Notes: generated by a model not told the origin, from the sequence alone. Shown: positions 45,508 through 57,284, numbered from the stretch's first letter. The stretch is 64,000 bases of DNA from Chaetoderma sp. LZ-2023a (GCA_034401795.1 CM067359.1:142167136-142231135); one strand, 5' to 3'. Translations and numbers: made by a program.

Positions 45508-46750
45508 GTGACGCTCACCTGGGCCATTAGCATTTGAACCATTTGCATTTAAATACACATGATTGGTTCCAAGATTGAAAGAAAAAATTTCATGGCAAAA
45601 ATCTACCAATCAAAAGTCTGAATGGTAATTCTGCCGTCTATGCTCATAGGATGATTTTAGCCACGTTTGTTTGAAATTGCTCAGAGTAGTAAGGAGAAGA
45701 AGCAATTTGACAATTTCTGGTAAATTTGTAACTAGAGCCTACCACCATAGAATCCATTAGTGTAATTTGGTTGAAATATGTCAAGCAGCTAAGAACGAGT
45801 AGCATTTTGACCATTTCCAGTACATTCTTCATAAAATCTTATTTTCAGGCAAAAAATTGATGAACCAAAATTCTAGAGCCTATGGCCACAGGATCCTTTC
45901 AGCCTAATTTGGTTCAAACCAGTCAAGATGGTCAGGAGAAGAAGCAATTTGACAATTTCTAGTACATTTTAAATACAATCTAAGATTTCACCCCCAAAAA
46001 GGTGATGAATCAAAATTCTGTATGGAAATTCTAGAGCACATCACCACAGGAACCTTTCCGCCAAATTTGGTTGAAATCGCTCAGAATAGTAAGAAGAACC
46101 AATTTGACAATCTCCGGTACATTTTTGTAATAAAATCTAAGATTTTCACCCAAAAAATTGACGAATTAAAATTCTGAATGGAAGTTCTGGCTCTGATGAT
46201 CATAGGGTCATTTCAGCCTTTCAGGCAAACCGAGTTGAAATCGCTCAGAATGGTAAGGAGAAGCAATTTGACAATTTGCGTTACATTTTTAATTTCACCC
46301 AAAAAATTGTTGAATCAAAATTCAAAATGAAAATTCTGCTCTCAACCAAATTTGGTTGAAATCGTTCAGAATGGTAAGAAAAAGCAATTTGACAATTTCC
46401 AGTACATTTTTCATAAAATCTAAGATTTTCACCCAAAAAATAGACGAATCATATTCGGAATGGAAATTCTGGAGCCTACCACACTAGGGTCCTTTCAGGC
46501 AAATTTAGTTGAAATCGCTCAGAATGGTAAGGAGAAGAAATCTGACAATTTGCATTACATTTTTAATTTCACCCAAAAATTTGATGAATCAAAATTCTGA
46601 ATGGAAGTTCTAGAGGCTGTGCCTATAGGGTCCTTCCAGCCAAATTTTATTGAAATTGGCCAAGTGGTTAATGAGTACTGTTTTAAAACAAAAGTTGACG
46701 GCTGACGGATGGACATAAACTCACTTGGCCCTTCGGGCCAGGTGAGCTAA
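45508..46750 (+). repeat. Mollusc-type dispersed repeat, copy 2 (tandem ~150-bp units)
   Basis: It starts 'gtgacgctcacctgggccat' and ends 'cccttcgggccaggtgagct', the same ends as the copy at 26.1 kb. The interior differs: about eight imperfect units of roughly 150 bases, each with 'ttggttgaaatcgctcagaa' and 'agaagcaatttgacaatttc'. A 'gacggctgacggatggac' segment precedes the end. Confidence 0.85.
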
Positions 46751-46929
46751 TAAATTAGGTTTGTGATTGACATAGGTCATAATCCAGTGGACCAATATAA
46801 TGGAGATGCGCTTCGCCTATCAGCATCACCATTATATCAGTATTCTCCTAGCCGCTGCACAGTTCGTCGTTCACAAAATCAATCAACCAACACCATCCCC
46901 TCCACTCACCTCATACATGTCATACAGAA

Positions 46930-47640
46930 CAACAAGAGGCCCAAGGGCCTGAGGCGCTCACCTGGCCCACTGGCATTTAAACCATTTGCATTTAAATAGA
47001 CATGATGGATGATTTTCGGAAAATCCAAGATGGCCACCAAGAAATTGACCAGTCAAGATTCTCGTTTAATATGTTGAAGGCTAATATCATAGGATCGTTC
47101 TACCCAAATTTTGTTGAAATCGGGCTATTGATTGAAAGAGTACCGTTTTTAAATGGTTCCGGAAAACTTTCAGAAAATCAGAGATGGCTGCCAAAAACAC
47201 TGACCTATCAAAATTCTGAATAGAAGTTCTAGAGGCTACAACAATAGGATCCTTTCAGTCAAATTTGGTTGAAATTGCCCAAGCAATTAATGAGGAGTAG
47301 CATTTTATACAAATTCCTATTCTTCGGAAAATCCAAGATGGTCACCATCAAAATCAAGAGATTACAATTCTGTATAGCCTAGGGTTCTTCCAGCTGAGTT
47401 TGGTTGAAATCGGTCAAGCGGTTAATGATAAACAGCTGTTTAACTGATTTCCCAAAATGTTCAGAAAATCCAAGATGGCCGCCGGAAGAATTGACCAATC
47501 AAAATTCTGTATACAAGTTCTGAAGACTACCGCCCTAGGCTCGTTCCAACCAGTCTGGTTGAAATCGTCCAAGCAGTTAATGAGAAGTAGCGTTTTAAAC
47601 AATTTTCAGGCATTTTTGACGGTGTTGGCCATGAAACCGG
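46930..47640 (+). repeat. Mollusc-type dispersed repeat, copy 3, right end missing
   Basis: It starts 'aacaagaggcccaagggcct', then 'gaggcgctcacctgg', with units containing 'aaaatccaagatggccgcc' and 'ttggttgaaatcg'. No 'ccaggtgagct' end is found. Confidence 0.8.
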
Positions 47641-48289
47641 TTTTAACCGGATATCCAGTTTATTGGCTGGAAATATTTTTAGTTTTCGTGAAAAAACCCA
47701 TTCGCGATACCACCAAAATAGAACGACTTAAATCTGTAGCTATAGTATCCGATGCAATTTTAGAGGATATAGCGAAATCATTACTTAATTTGCTTTAAAA
47801 CATTATAGATTTTGCGCTTTTAAAACCATCGCGATATGTCATTTCCAGTGCTTATGCAATCTCATGCAATCTCAGTCATATATTAGATTCCTAGACAATT
47901 AGCAATTCGTATAACCCCCTCTAGGATAATGCGTAGACAGATACCCTGACAAATTTACTGTGATACATTGGTCTGGATAAGATTTCTTGCATCTAGTGGC
48001 TGTTAGAAGAGTTTCTATCATTTGAAACTGCTGCTTTTTTTAGGATACGCTCTGGACATCCTCGTGCTTTATAGTGGTCTATAATAGCATTACCATGCAA
48101 TATGAAATCTGTCTCAAGCGTGCAGATCCTGGGCAATCTGAACATAAGCAACTCCACACCTGCAACTGTGTCCGGTATCGATAACCATGACGCTCCAATT
48201 GCCCAAAAAATTGAAAACAGATGACAACATCCTGTCGATCGTGGTGAGTGAGATCTTGGGACACCTTATCCAATGGAGGTGTCATCACT

Positions 48290-49160
48290 CCAGCATCCGT
48301 TGTCAAGCATGACATCATCAAATCTGTCCCCAGAAGAAATGACAATGGAAACCCATAAAAAACAGCTAACAAACATCTCTCAATCGGCTGCAGACAAATC
48401 AATTGTCATAAAAAAAGCTGACAAAGGTCAAGTTATCATAGTTATTGTGATACAAGATGTACAGACCTATAACACAAAAGCCCTGAGACAACTAAACGAT
48501 ACTAGGTTCTACATAGAACAAATCACAGATCTAACCCTAGAACACACAGAGAAAGTAGAAACTGCCCGTACATCAATTGTTCTCAATGGTGAAATCTCTA
48601 GAGACATAGCCAATGGTCTAAGGATAGATGAAACGCGAACATTTTGCTTCTATCTCCTTAGTCCCACCAAAAAAACTTACTAATCTTACGGTAGACCAAC
48701 CATCAACGGGAATAGGAACCCTACTAAACACATCAGCAGCTTTGTAGTAACATGAGCACATGAAAACTCATCTCATGAAAATCGCATCCTATATGAAAGA
48801 TACCAGATTTTATAAATAAACCAGTGCTTCGGTAAACTACCAGACGACACTACTCGTAACCATGGATGTAACATCACACTACACCAACATACCAAACTCG
48901 GAAGGAATCAGAGCGACTGCTTGATTCATTAGTAAATATGGAACACCAGGTGATGTAAGGTCACGCAGCCTACTCAAACTACTTACTATAGTTTCAAAAT
49001 GCAACCACTTTATCTTTAATAACAAACACTACCTTCAGATTGGTGGAACTGCCATGGGCACCAAAATTGCACCCAGCCAATCATCTTTATGGCACAACCA
49101 AAAGATACACTTCTAAGAAATGCCAAAGATAAACCAGCTCTATAGCTAGGGTTGATGATA
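48290..49160 (+). pseudogene. Penelope-like element reverse transcriptase (fossil)
   Basis: Penelope-type features appear in order: 'SIVIKKADKGQVIIV' (the ADKG block), 'ALRQLNDTRFYIEQI', 'CFYLLSPTKK' in place of the usual LPKiHK block, 'YGRPTINGNRNPTKHIS', 'VTMDVTSHYTNIPNSEGI' (block A) and '[16 protein letters not shown]'. The GIY-YIG endonuclease was not found. The copy is broken, with several breaks, and looks old. Confidence 0.8.
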
Positions 49161-49842
49161 TTGTTAAGCCTTGACGATAATTATATTTTATTAAAATATC
49201 CCGGTATCACAATATATCATCAATTGGGAGCAGGCATTAGGGTGTAGACATAGTTACATAAATAAATACATGACATTCTAAAGTTTGGTACCCTTCAATA
49301 GTTTAAAGCAACAAATGTAATGTAACAAAGCAGTAATCATCACAATTAAGAGAAATAAGGCATTTTTCTTCTGTTCAATGCGTTGTTCTTTATGTTATCT
49401 TTACCCCCACGACGAGCTGTCAAAACAGTTGCCATTATAGAGACAGAGCAAGGAAAGGCACATTAACATTTCTGCGCAGAACAAAGGAGTTCCGCTGAAT
49501 GATAATTCACACTGCCGAATTTCGACTGCTGTCACCACAGCCATTAAAGTTTCAGATAAAATAAGAATAAAATTTCTATTTAAAAGCTAGGATCAGCCGA
49601 CAGCCATTTTCCTATTACTACCCAGCTGGAAATGATACAATATGATCAACCTTCCAACCAGAAAGTTGGCAAGATATAAACTGAACATTTATTATTCCCA
49701 AAAACAATTTCAATGCATTAGGCAGCAACATTTTCTAGTCAAATTGTTTTTTTACATAGTCAAACCGATTTTTGGATTGGCAGTCAATGGCAACCCCATT
49801 ATTTTCAATGGTCAGTATATAGCTACTATCTTAACGCTAAAC
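49161..49842. other. No gene recognised
   Basis: AT-rich sequence. A family 2 fragment ('ggcagcaacattttctagtc') lies at 49721-49745. Confidence 0.5.
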
Positions 49843-49945
49843 CAACCAAAACCATTTGCAGACGAAGAGGACTATTTTTGAAAATTTACCACTGAAATGA
49901 TAAACCGAGCAAGTCATTTCAGTAGCAAAATTTCAAAACTAATCT
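49843..49945. repeat. Palindromic MITE family 1, partial copy
   Basis: 'catttgcagacgaagaggac' is followed by 'tgaaaatttaccactgaaat'. The right arm is 'catttcagtagcaaaatttc'. Confidence 0.65.
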
Positions 49946-50224
49946 ATATATTACACACTCGAAATGTTAACATATTCACTCGTTCAGACGTTAATCAGTT
50001 CATCATGGGCGTAACAATAGTTCTCGACCTATTGAACAGATGGAATGCTTGTAGCATATATACACATACTGTGCCAAGCATATCTACTCGCAACAAATTC
50101 ACTGGTCTATATGACGAAATAGTGGATCTTTCTAGCGGTTCTGTGGCTAGTGTACAAAATCATCACAACTCTGTCAAGAGACAAACAATCTGCGAAAGTG
50201 TTCACTCTGTCTTCAGCAGATGTC

Positions 50225-50760
50225 AACAAGTCTGTTGATAGAATCGATGTGCTGATAGTTGGGAGCTCGCATACTAGATGACTCAGTTCACATAAACCTT
50301 TCGGCAAGAAGAAAACGTAAATAAAAACTGCCCGATGGCCAAAAAGATGTCGTGGGTGCGTGTAAATTCATGTCCACTTATAAAACTGATGTACCATGAG
50401 TTATTGTTCTGCACGTTCTAGATAATACACTTGTGGATCTTAATGTGAAGGATATGGTGATACAAATGCGTAAACCCGTCCGGATGTGTAGGGAGAAATT
50501 TCTGGATGCAGTGATATTTATCACTAAGGTTCTTCCGCGGCAGTTAGCGAACAAGAATTAACCGACAATTACTTGTCCAAGGCCTCAGTCTTCAACAGGG
50601 ATATCGTAAATATTTGTGCATCAGTCATTCCTCTTGAGGACCGTATTAAGGATAAATATTTTGCAGAGGACGGCATACTCCTGAACTATGCTGGTTGCGG
50701 CAGATTAATCACTGCATATAGAAGAGTGATTAAACCTGTCCTTGGTATTAAGGCGCCAGT
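50225..50760 (+). pseudogene. SGNH hydrolase remnant of LINE ORF1 type
   Basis: 'IDVLIVGSSHTR' is block I of an SGNH/GDSL hydrolase. About 100 codons later, in another frame, 'NYLSKASVFNRDIVNICASV' and 'KDKYFAEDGILLNYAGCGRL' match the C-terminal end of such domains, where 'DG.HLN..G' holds the catalytic Asp and His positions (His is Leu here). The middle is degenerate. This resembles what is missing from the ORF at 15.2-16.4 kb, but the two are separate copies. The open frame continues to 51163 with hydrophobic sequence I do not trust as coding. Confidence 0.55.
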
Positions 50761-51169
50761 CTCCAGTCCAAACAGAAACTCGTCCGCAATGTACGACCTG
50801 TTCACTCTAGCAACTGGCATAATGTGTTTTCTAATTATCACACTCGGACACACGCATATACATCCAGTAATTCCTATCATAATTGCCATGAAGGTCAAAG
50901 TAGGGTATACAATGGTGATTATTCAAATTATAGTAGGCCTAATGAATTTAACAGTGGTTGCCATATGCATCAGGCTCAGGAATAATTTAAGACCTTCTGA
51001 AGAACATAAGTGTATGATATTTATACTGTTTATCAATAATACATATATGCTATTAGTAATTATTGACTGCTGCATTCATGGTGTCTGTGCAATACCACAG
51101 CAGCTTACATCTAGATTAATTGCATATAGTCTACCATCTGCAGATTTACATACAATGGGTTAAACATCG

Positions 51170-53045
51170 ATTAAACAGGTTTAACCCACGAAATACTGAA
51201 TTATCCGATTACCGAATTCTACCCATATGATATCTGGTGCACATTTTCCAGACAGTGTTGCTGTAACATGTTGCTCTCCAGGCAGCAAGATTTCAGAAAC
51301 ACTGTTTGCTAAATGTTTCCTGCATTTCTATTTGCGGTGTACTATGGTAGCAGCATTTAGCAAGTGAATTTGGCATCACTTTTGATAATCATTAGTGCAC
51401 CATGTCTTTTGTAGGCATTTTTTCCCCGAACAACTACGCTTCTTCAGCGATTACATTTCTATGATCCTAAGAAGTGGTGTATGTGCATGTGCAGGCGTAT
51501 ATAATTATGTTCCAATTTGCGCATACTCGTAGATGCCAGCCACCGCTAATGCGGTACACAGTATTGTTTCTATTATTGAAATGGTATCCCTTCAGAGGTC
51601 ACTATTACTGCCACTGCTGCTGTCTATTTGCATCCATTATTACAACACACGATCTAGCTATTTATTATCATGATTATGAACACAGGTCATACAAACAACA
51701 CAATTTCTATAGGTTATTGGAATATAGATGGTCTTCATCGTATTACTGGTAACCATAGAATGATCTCTGATGTGTATCCAAGAAACATTGGAACGAAACG
51801 CTATAAGTCTGAATCATAGAGAAAGCCTACTGTAGTCGTTAAGAGATGCCAAGGGGGAAGGATGATATCAGTACAGTCATCTCTCGTACCCTTCATCCCA
51901 CTAGTGCAGCAGCTCTCCTGGCCATGTCTGGCCTCAGTACAGCTGACATGGGCTGCAGCATAGCCGCATGTAACTCCCAGAGGCTTTTTCTCAAACTATA
52001 GAGAAAGCCAGCCACAAGGACACACCACCCCATTGCTGGTTTCCTCTCTACTCAACAGGGACAAATGGCCCACCAGTCCACATTACCATGCCCATATCCG
52101 CATGAGAAAGTCCCCATGCGCATGTCTCGAATTAGAGCACAACATGGTTCTCGGGATCAAAAAAAGGGGCACCGCACATAAGCATGTACAGTACCCCCTA
52201 GGCACCGCACAAAGCCATGCAGTGGCAACCCACCCCCAACCCCCTCCTCTGAAGTGGCCGCACTGTTAAAATGGGCACCACACACATACATGCACGGCAC
52301 CCCCAGCCCCACCAAACCCCCACGGTGCCCGGGAACCTCTTAAGGGCACATGGGTATAAAAGGAGGAAGCAAATCAGCTTCCAACCATTCCGACTTTGAG
52401 TCCAACTACACTCAGCGTAAGGTCTTAAAGAAAATCAAATCGAGATATAATACATATTTATTAAAAAACGTTTACCAATAGGCACTTTAAAATTGAAATT
52501 TCAATACTTAAAGGTGTTATAATATGAGAATAAAAAACTTTAAATTACATGTACTCGTTCCATTAATATTATCATAAAATATTATTTAGTACGTCTACCC
52601 TCTTAGGAAATTATAGATAATAATATACTGTTCATCATTAGACAAAGATTTAGCGAATACTGATTTTTATTACCCAGATTAAAATTTTACTAGCATTTCT
52701 CTAACTGGCTTATGGGTTGACAGCAGTCAAATCTGTCTGTCCTTGGCATATGCAGAAACCTAGTGAAATTTATGGTATGTTACGGCTTCATTCAAAACAG
52801 CGGCACCTAATCCATAATGATGGCATGATTGGTGCAGGTCAATGGAACAGTGTTACTAGGTACACATTGGCTGCTCATTGCTATCGCTCCCATTGGTTGA
52901 TTGAAGTCATGTGACATTATGATGAAACATTAGCTCATGGGGGCTTATTTCCTGAGCTGATATTTAGAGAATACAACTTGCTGATCTGATTAAAGTAGGT
53001 ATTATAAGGAGTGTGCAACTGAGTAACATGTAGAGTACATTGATA
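51170..53045. other. No gene recognised; GC-richer island at 51.85-52.40 kb
   Basis: The island contains repeated 'ggcaccgcaca' and 'gggcaccacacac' motifs and ends in a consensus TATA box. No coding family was recognised to either side. Confidence 0.5.
52355..52362 (+). promoter_or_regulatory. Consensus TATA box (TATAAAAG)
   Basis: 'gggtataaaaggagg' at the right edge of a GC-rich island is a textbook TATA box. A pyrimidine-start initiator could lie about 30 bases on ('cttccaacc'). No ORF follows for more than 300 bases, so if real it may drive a non-coding or spliced transcript or be a transposon promoter. Confidence 0.35.
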
Positions 53046-53244
53046 TTAACCCCTTAAAGGTCAAGATTAGTAAAAAATATTGCTTAGTAAATGTCCATTT
53101 ACAGGTCGACTATTTTTGAAATTTTACCACTGGAACGACTGGCTCGGTTATCTTCAAAAATTGACTTCTCTTGGCCTGTAAATAGACATTAGTCAAGACC
53201 ACTGCAGAGACCGTTTTTGTCTGGCTTGACCATTAAATGGTTAA
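53046..53244. repeat. Palindromic MITE family 1, copy with both TTAA ends
   Basis: It starts 'ttaaccccttaa' and ends 'ccattaaatggttaa'. The inner arms are 'cgactatttttgaaatttta' and 'tcttcaaaaattgacttctc'. Confidence 0.8.
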
Positions 53245-53320
53245 TTAACACAGGTTATTCATTAACACAGGTGATTGTTTAAAGCAGGTGAATAGGTTTC
53301 TTTCAATCATATAAGTGGCT

Positions 53321-53405
53321 GACTGTTTTGAAACTAATTTGATTGGTATCTGTTACCGACATTACCAGCAATAACTCCTAGTCAAATTAGTCTCTGAAAA
53401 TATTC
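53321..53405. repeat. Palindromic MITE family 2, copy
   Basis: 'gactgttttgaaactaattt' at the left, 'agtcaaattagtctctgaaa' at the right. Confidence 0.65.
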
Positions 53406-54589
53406 ACCTGAATATTGATTAAAATGCAAATGCTTTTTCGCATTTCAGTCTTTCGTGTTCAAATTTAATCAAAGACATGTGTCTTAACTCTACGGCTTCT
53501 GCAAGTGTCTTGAGAAATGATCATTTGCAGACTATTTTCTTATCACTTATACATAGTGGACTAGTTGGAATACTATCGACGGGTAATTATTTATGGCCAT
53601 TACTCCGTCAGATTGGTATATTTTATTTTAAATTTCAAACCTGCGCAAAAGATACTCTCTAGCTATCTACTTAACCTGTCTTATGTAACCACCGTAGTTT
53701 TTTTGACCGGCTTGACAATTAAAAATGTTAAATAAGCTTTTTATAGAGCACAAACAGTTACTCATCATAGACATGGGGGTCTCTTACCACTCTGATGTCA
53801 ATATTCCAGCTTTTATTGTGTCAATTTCAAAGAACCTGGTGTACATTTTTCAACAATTTTGGTGGAAGACGTTGCTGTCTACGACAACACCATCTTCCAC
53901 CAAACTTGTTGAAAAATGAACACCAGTTCATCTTTTAATTTAATTTGAAAATTTAAATTTTTGACACCAGAGTGGTTAATACACGTGACTCACCATACAG
54001 CATACATTTTGGATCAAGCAGTCTTTCATCATCGTTCCTAAGGAAACCTCACCCCACCCCTCCCATTGATTGGCTCCAAAAGACAGAGGGGGTGTCTTTT
54101 GCACAGGTTTTACTGTATATCTATAATTTTAAATACCTATTGGTGAGCAGAAGATTATGCAGAAACTTTACATTTCTCTGGGAACATGGGTAGAATGGGT
54201 GCCGAGCAGCAAAATACATTTGTTCGGTAACATGCTCATTTGTGCCCCGAATATTCCTGGAATTGTACCTTCATATTTCTGTGGGAATGCTGGATATCGA
54301 TAGTGTGGCAAGATCTGATTAAGACACATACTGGCATAACTGTAGCATGATAACACATGAAGTTCACCTCACACTGGTGTACTCGGCACATCTTCAGGTA
54401 CGTCGTCGCTATTGTACCGGGAAAGTTCATTATTACTATGCACACTACTATCACTGTTTATGATGACGACTGAGGATCCCACACTGCCGCTTGAGGAAGA
54501 CACTTGTACTTCAACGTTCTGTAAATTTGAAAACAATTAGAATTCATTCATTAATGATAAAGAAAATGAAAATTTTTGCTCAGACCCTG
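53406..54589. other. No gene recognised
   Basis: An inverted repeat near 53837-53920 ('gtgtacatttttcaacaatt' against 'gttgaaaaatgaacaccag', with 'ggtggaagac' against 'cttccacc') is another small fold-back. Nothing else is recognisable. Confidence 0.5.
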
Positions 54590-54700
54590 GCCATTTGCAG
54601 GTCAAAAGGTTGCTGTAGTAACTGGTAAAGTTTAAAAAATATTCTTCTTTTGGCTTACAAATGGAAGGAGCCATCTTTGGCCGACCAGATCATTAATGCT
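54590..54700. repeat. Palindromic MITE family 1, partial copy
   Basis: 'gccatttgcaggtcaaaagg' at the left, 'cttcttttggcttacaaatg' at the right. Confidence 0.6.
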
Positions 54701-54739
54701 TGAAATATCAGAATCTCCATTTCAAGACAACTATATGGG

Positions 54740-54815
54740 AATGCTGCTGAATAGTTTCAAACTAATTCAACTGGAACCTGTTGCTGCCGTCAAATTAGTT
54801 AGAAAATATTCCTTA
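54740..54815. repeat. Palindromic MITE family 2, copy
   Basis: 'ctgctgaatagtttcaaact' at the left, 'gtcaaattagttagaaaata' at the right. Confidence 0.65.
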
Positions 54816-55326
54816 CATAATGAACAATAATATTTTGGCCTGTACGCATAATGGATCAAAGAATGGCAACATTTGCAAAACATGACTAGATTGATCTTTA
54901 CCCTGTAAACCAATGAAATTGTAGATGTCCACTCAATTCACTTTTCCAGAGTATCCATCGATGACTTGACATCATATGATGTCATAATCACCTAAGCGGC
55001 GGGTAGGATGACGTCACAATCAGGGGTCAAATGTTTGAAAATTTGAAGTCATCCATGCCAATGATCTCACATTTAATGATGTCATCCAAACTTAACTGAG
55101 GTCATCCTTTCATAATAAGCAATGTATATTTCCAGGATTTGAATTCATCCATGGATGACCTCAGCTAAAATTGAGGTCACCATAGCAATTTTAGGTCTTA
55201 AAAACCAGTGGAAGAGTGAACATTTTGACCCCTGGTCATAATCATTACATCATAAATGATTCTATTAGGCCCGTCTTTAACTCTTAATAGTCTGACACGG
55301 TGTAAATATTGTATGTCTCTACTATT

Positions 55327-55402
55327 TAATAAACATGCTGTTGAATATTTTGAAACTAATTTGACTGGGCGCTGTTGCTGCCATAGCCAGCAACAGCTTA
55401 CC
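55327..55402. repeat. Palindromic MITE family 2, copy
   Basis: 'gttgaatattttgaaactaa' is followed by 'tttgactgggcgctgttgct' and an inverted 'agccagcaacagc'. The right arm is shortened. Confidence 0.65.
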
Positions 55403-55676
55403 TGTAGTTTTCTGGAAATTGATAGTCAGGGAGTTCAGAGATCGATCGATTCCAACACAAGCGAGGTGTGGGTGGAGCTAAGCTAGAGGTGGGCGGGGCA
55501 TGACTAATAATAGAAACGTCCATTCCCTTTCATATGACAGCTGGCATTCATCTTGGAAGAAAAATAGTACCACTGCAAACCAAAACCAACCTTTCTTCTT
55601 CTGACTTCGTAACAACTAACATTTTCTTCTCAATGTTATGAAGCAACCCTATAATTACCCAAATTTGTCCCAATTT

Positions 55677-55885
55677 TTTACATTTTCTCATAGATAATGG
55701 CAATTTACAGAACGAGAGAAGCCTATATTTGAAAATGTACCACTGGGATGACTGGCTCTCTTATCGAGCCAGTCCTCTAAGTGTTAAATTTTCAAAAATG
55801 GGCTTATCTTGTTCTGCAAATTGACATTTCTCAAGACCACTGCCATGACTGCAGAAGCTATTTTGACCAGATTGAGTGTTAAAGT
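55677..55885. repeat. Palindromic MITE family 1, copy
   Basis: The outer arms are 'caatttacagaacgagagaa' and 'cttatcttgttctgcaaatt'. The centre 'tggctctcttatcgagccag' is itself palindromic. The right end 'gttaaagtg' is degraded. Confidence 0.75.
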
Positions 55886-56019
55886 GTAGACACATAAACT
55901 AAAACTCAGGCACCAGATATATAAGTAAAAGGTTCAACCTCAATCAGTAGACCAGAACCTTTGGTGAATATTTAATGTAATTATTGTCTATTTCATGTCC
56001 TCATTTTTCACATACATCT

Positions 56020-56259
56020 TAACCCTTTATCCCTCGAATTTGTTCAAGAAAATTTACATTTTGTCATAGAAAATGCCCATTTGCAGACCAAGACAAGGCT
56101 ATTTCTGAAAATTTACCACTGGAATGACCCGGCTCGGTTATCGAGCCAGTCATTCCAGTGGTAAATTTTCAAAAACAGCCTTCTCTTGGTCTGCAAGGGG
56201 ACATTTTTCAAGACCACTACAGAAGCCATTTTTGGCTGATATGCCTGTTAAAGGGTTAA
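56020..56259. repeat. Palindromic MITE family 1, best complete copy
   Basis: 240 bases bounded by TTAA. The left end is 'ttaaccctttat', the right end 'ttaaagggttaa'. The long inner arms 'gaaaatttaccactggaatg' and 'cattccagtggtaaattttc' are exact reverse complements around 'acccggctcggttatcgagccagt'-type sequence. TTAA flanks with CCC-starting ends are the hallmark of piggyBac-type elements. Confidence 0.88.
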
Positions 56260-56394
56260 GGAAGCCCTGTTTTCTTTTGAGCAGGTTTTACTGTCTATCT
56301 ATTGTAATTAATATTTAGTGCTGAGTGGAAGGTTGTAATTATAACACTGAAATGAAAATGTTAAACTGTCCCTATTTCCGTGCAGTCATTATCA

Positions 56395-57050
56395 ATAAAA
56401 ATGTGAAACTCGAACTTGCTATGTAACTCCTTATACTAAAGCTATGTACCGATTTTCCCTTAAATATCTTGAACGAGTGCCAAAAAAAGTGCGGAAAGCT
56501 GATATCCTTCGTATTTCTTAAGTCGAAAGGGGGGTATAACGCCATCAAAAATTGATGCATACACTTGAAACTCGAACTTGGTCTGTAGCTTCTCATAGCA
56601 AAGCAATATACCAATTCTCAGTATAATATCTTGAAAGACTGCGAAGAAAAGTGTGGAAAACTAATATTTTTCGTATTTCATAAGTTGGAAGGGGGCATAA
56701 CTCCATGGAAAAAATGACGAAAATGTGTGAAACTCGAACTTGTTCTGTAACTCCTTATACTAAAGCGATGCACCGATTTTGGCTTAAATATCTTGAAGGA
56801 GTGTGAAAAAAACCTACGGAAAGCTGATATTTTTCGTATTTCTTAAGTCGAAAGGCGGCATAAATTCATCAAAAATTGACGCATATGCCTGAAACTCGAA
56901 CTTGGTCTGTAACTTTTCATAACAAAGCAATGTACCAATTGTCAATTGAATACCTTCAAGGACTGCGAAAAAAAGTGTGGAAAACCAACTGCGACAGATG
57001 GACGGATGGACAGACGCAGAATACAAACCTATAGTCCCCCCGTTTTACCG
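56395..57050. repeat. Tandem ~162-bp repeats ending in a GACGGATGGA segment
   Basis: 'gaaactcgaacttg' recurs at about 56406, 56569, 56729 and 56891. Alternate units are more alike, giving a ~325-base higher-order period ('ttcttaagtcgaaagg' against 'ttcataagttggaagg'). The array ends with 'cagatggacggatggacaga' and 'cctatagtccccccg'. It is another tandem-core dispersed repeat, with no coding potential. Confidence 0.8.
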
Positions 57051-57228
57051 GTAGGGAATTAATAACCTGACTTTGGAGTGAGAGAAAATATGTTAGGTAT
57101 CCCAATAATGAGATTAAATGACGCCTCAGTCTAAAATATGCCACCGCTCGCTATGACGTCACGCCGGGAACGGTGCTGCGAGCTGCGAGCTGGGTCAATA
57201 TTTCTGTTACAAAGGTAACGTATTCTAA

Positions 57229-57284
57229 AATAAACGAAATCAAGGATTTCTTTTTTCACGAGAGAGTTGATACTTACCTCCCTA
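57229..57284. repeat. DIRS B terminal inverted repeat, outer arm
   Basis: The arm runs from 'taaacgaaatcaaggatttc' to 'gatacttacctccctaa'. Its reverse complement is at 57515-57571, about 56 bases with essentially no mismatch. 'cttacctccctaatactttt' continues rightward as a direct repeat of 57586-57616. Confidence 0.85.

Noticed and set aside
50761-51163. Multi-pass membrane-like extension of the SGNH remnant
   Set aside because: AT-rich noncoding sequence often yields hydrophobic ORFs. The recognisable domain ends at about 50760 and no membrane family is matched.
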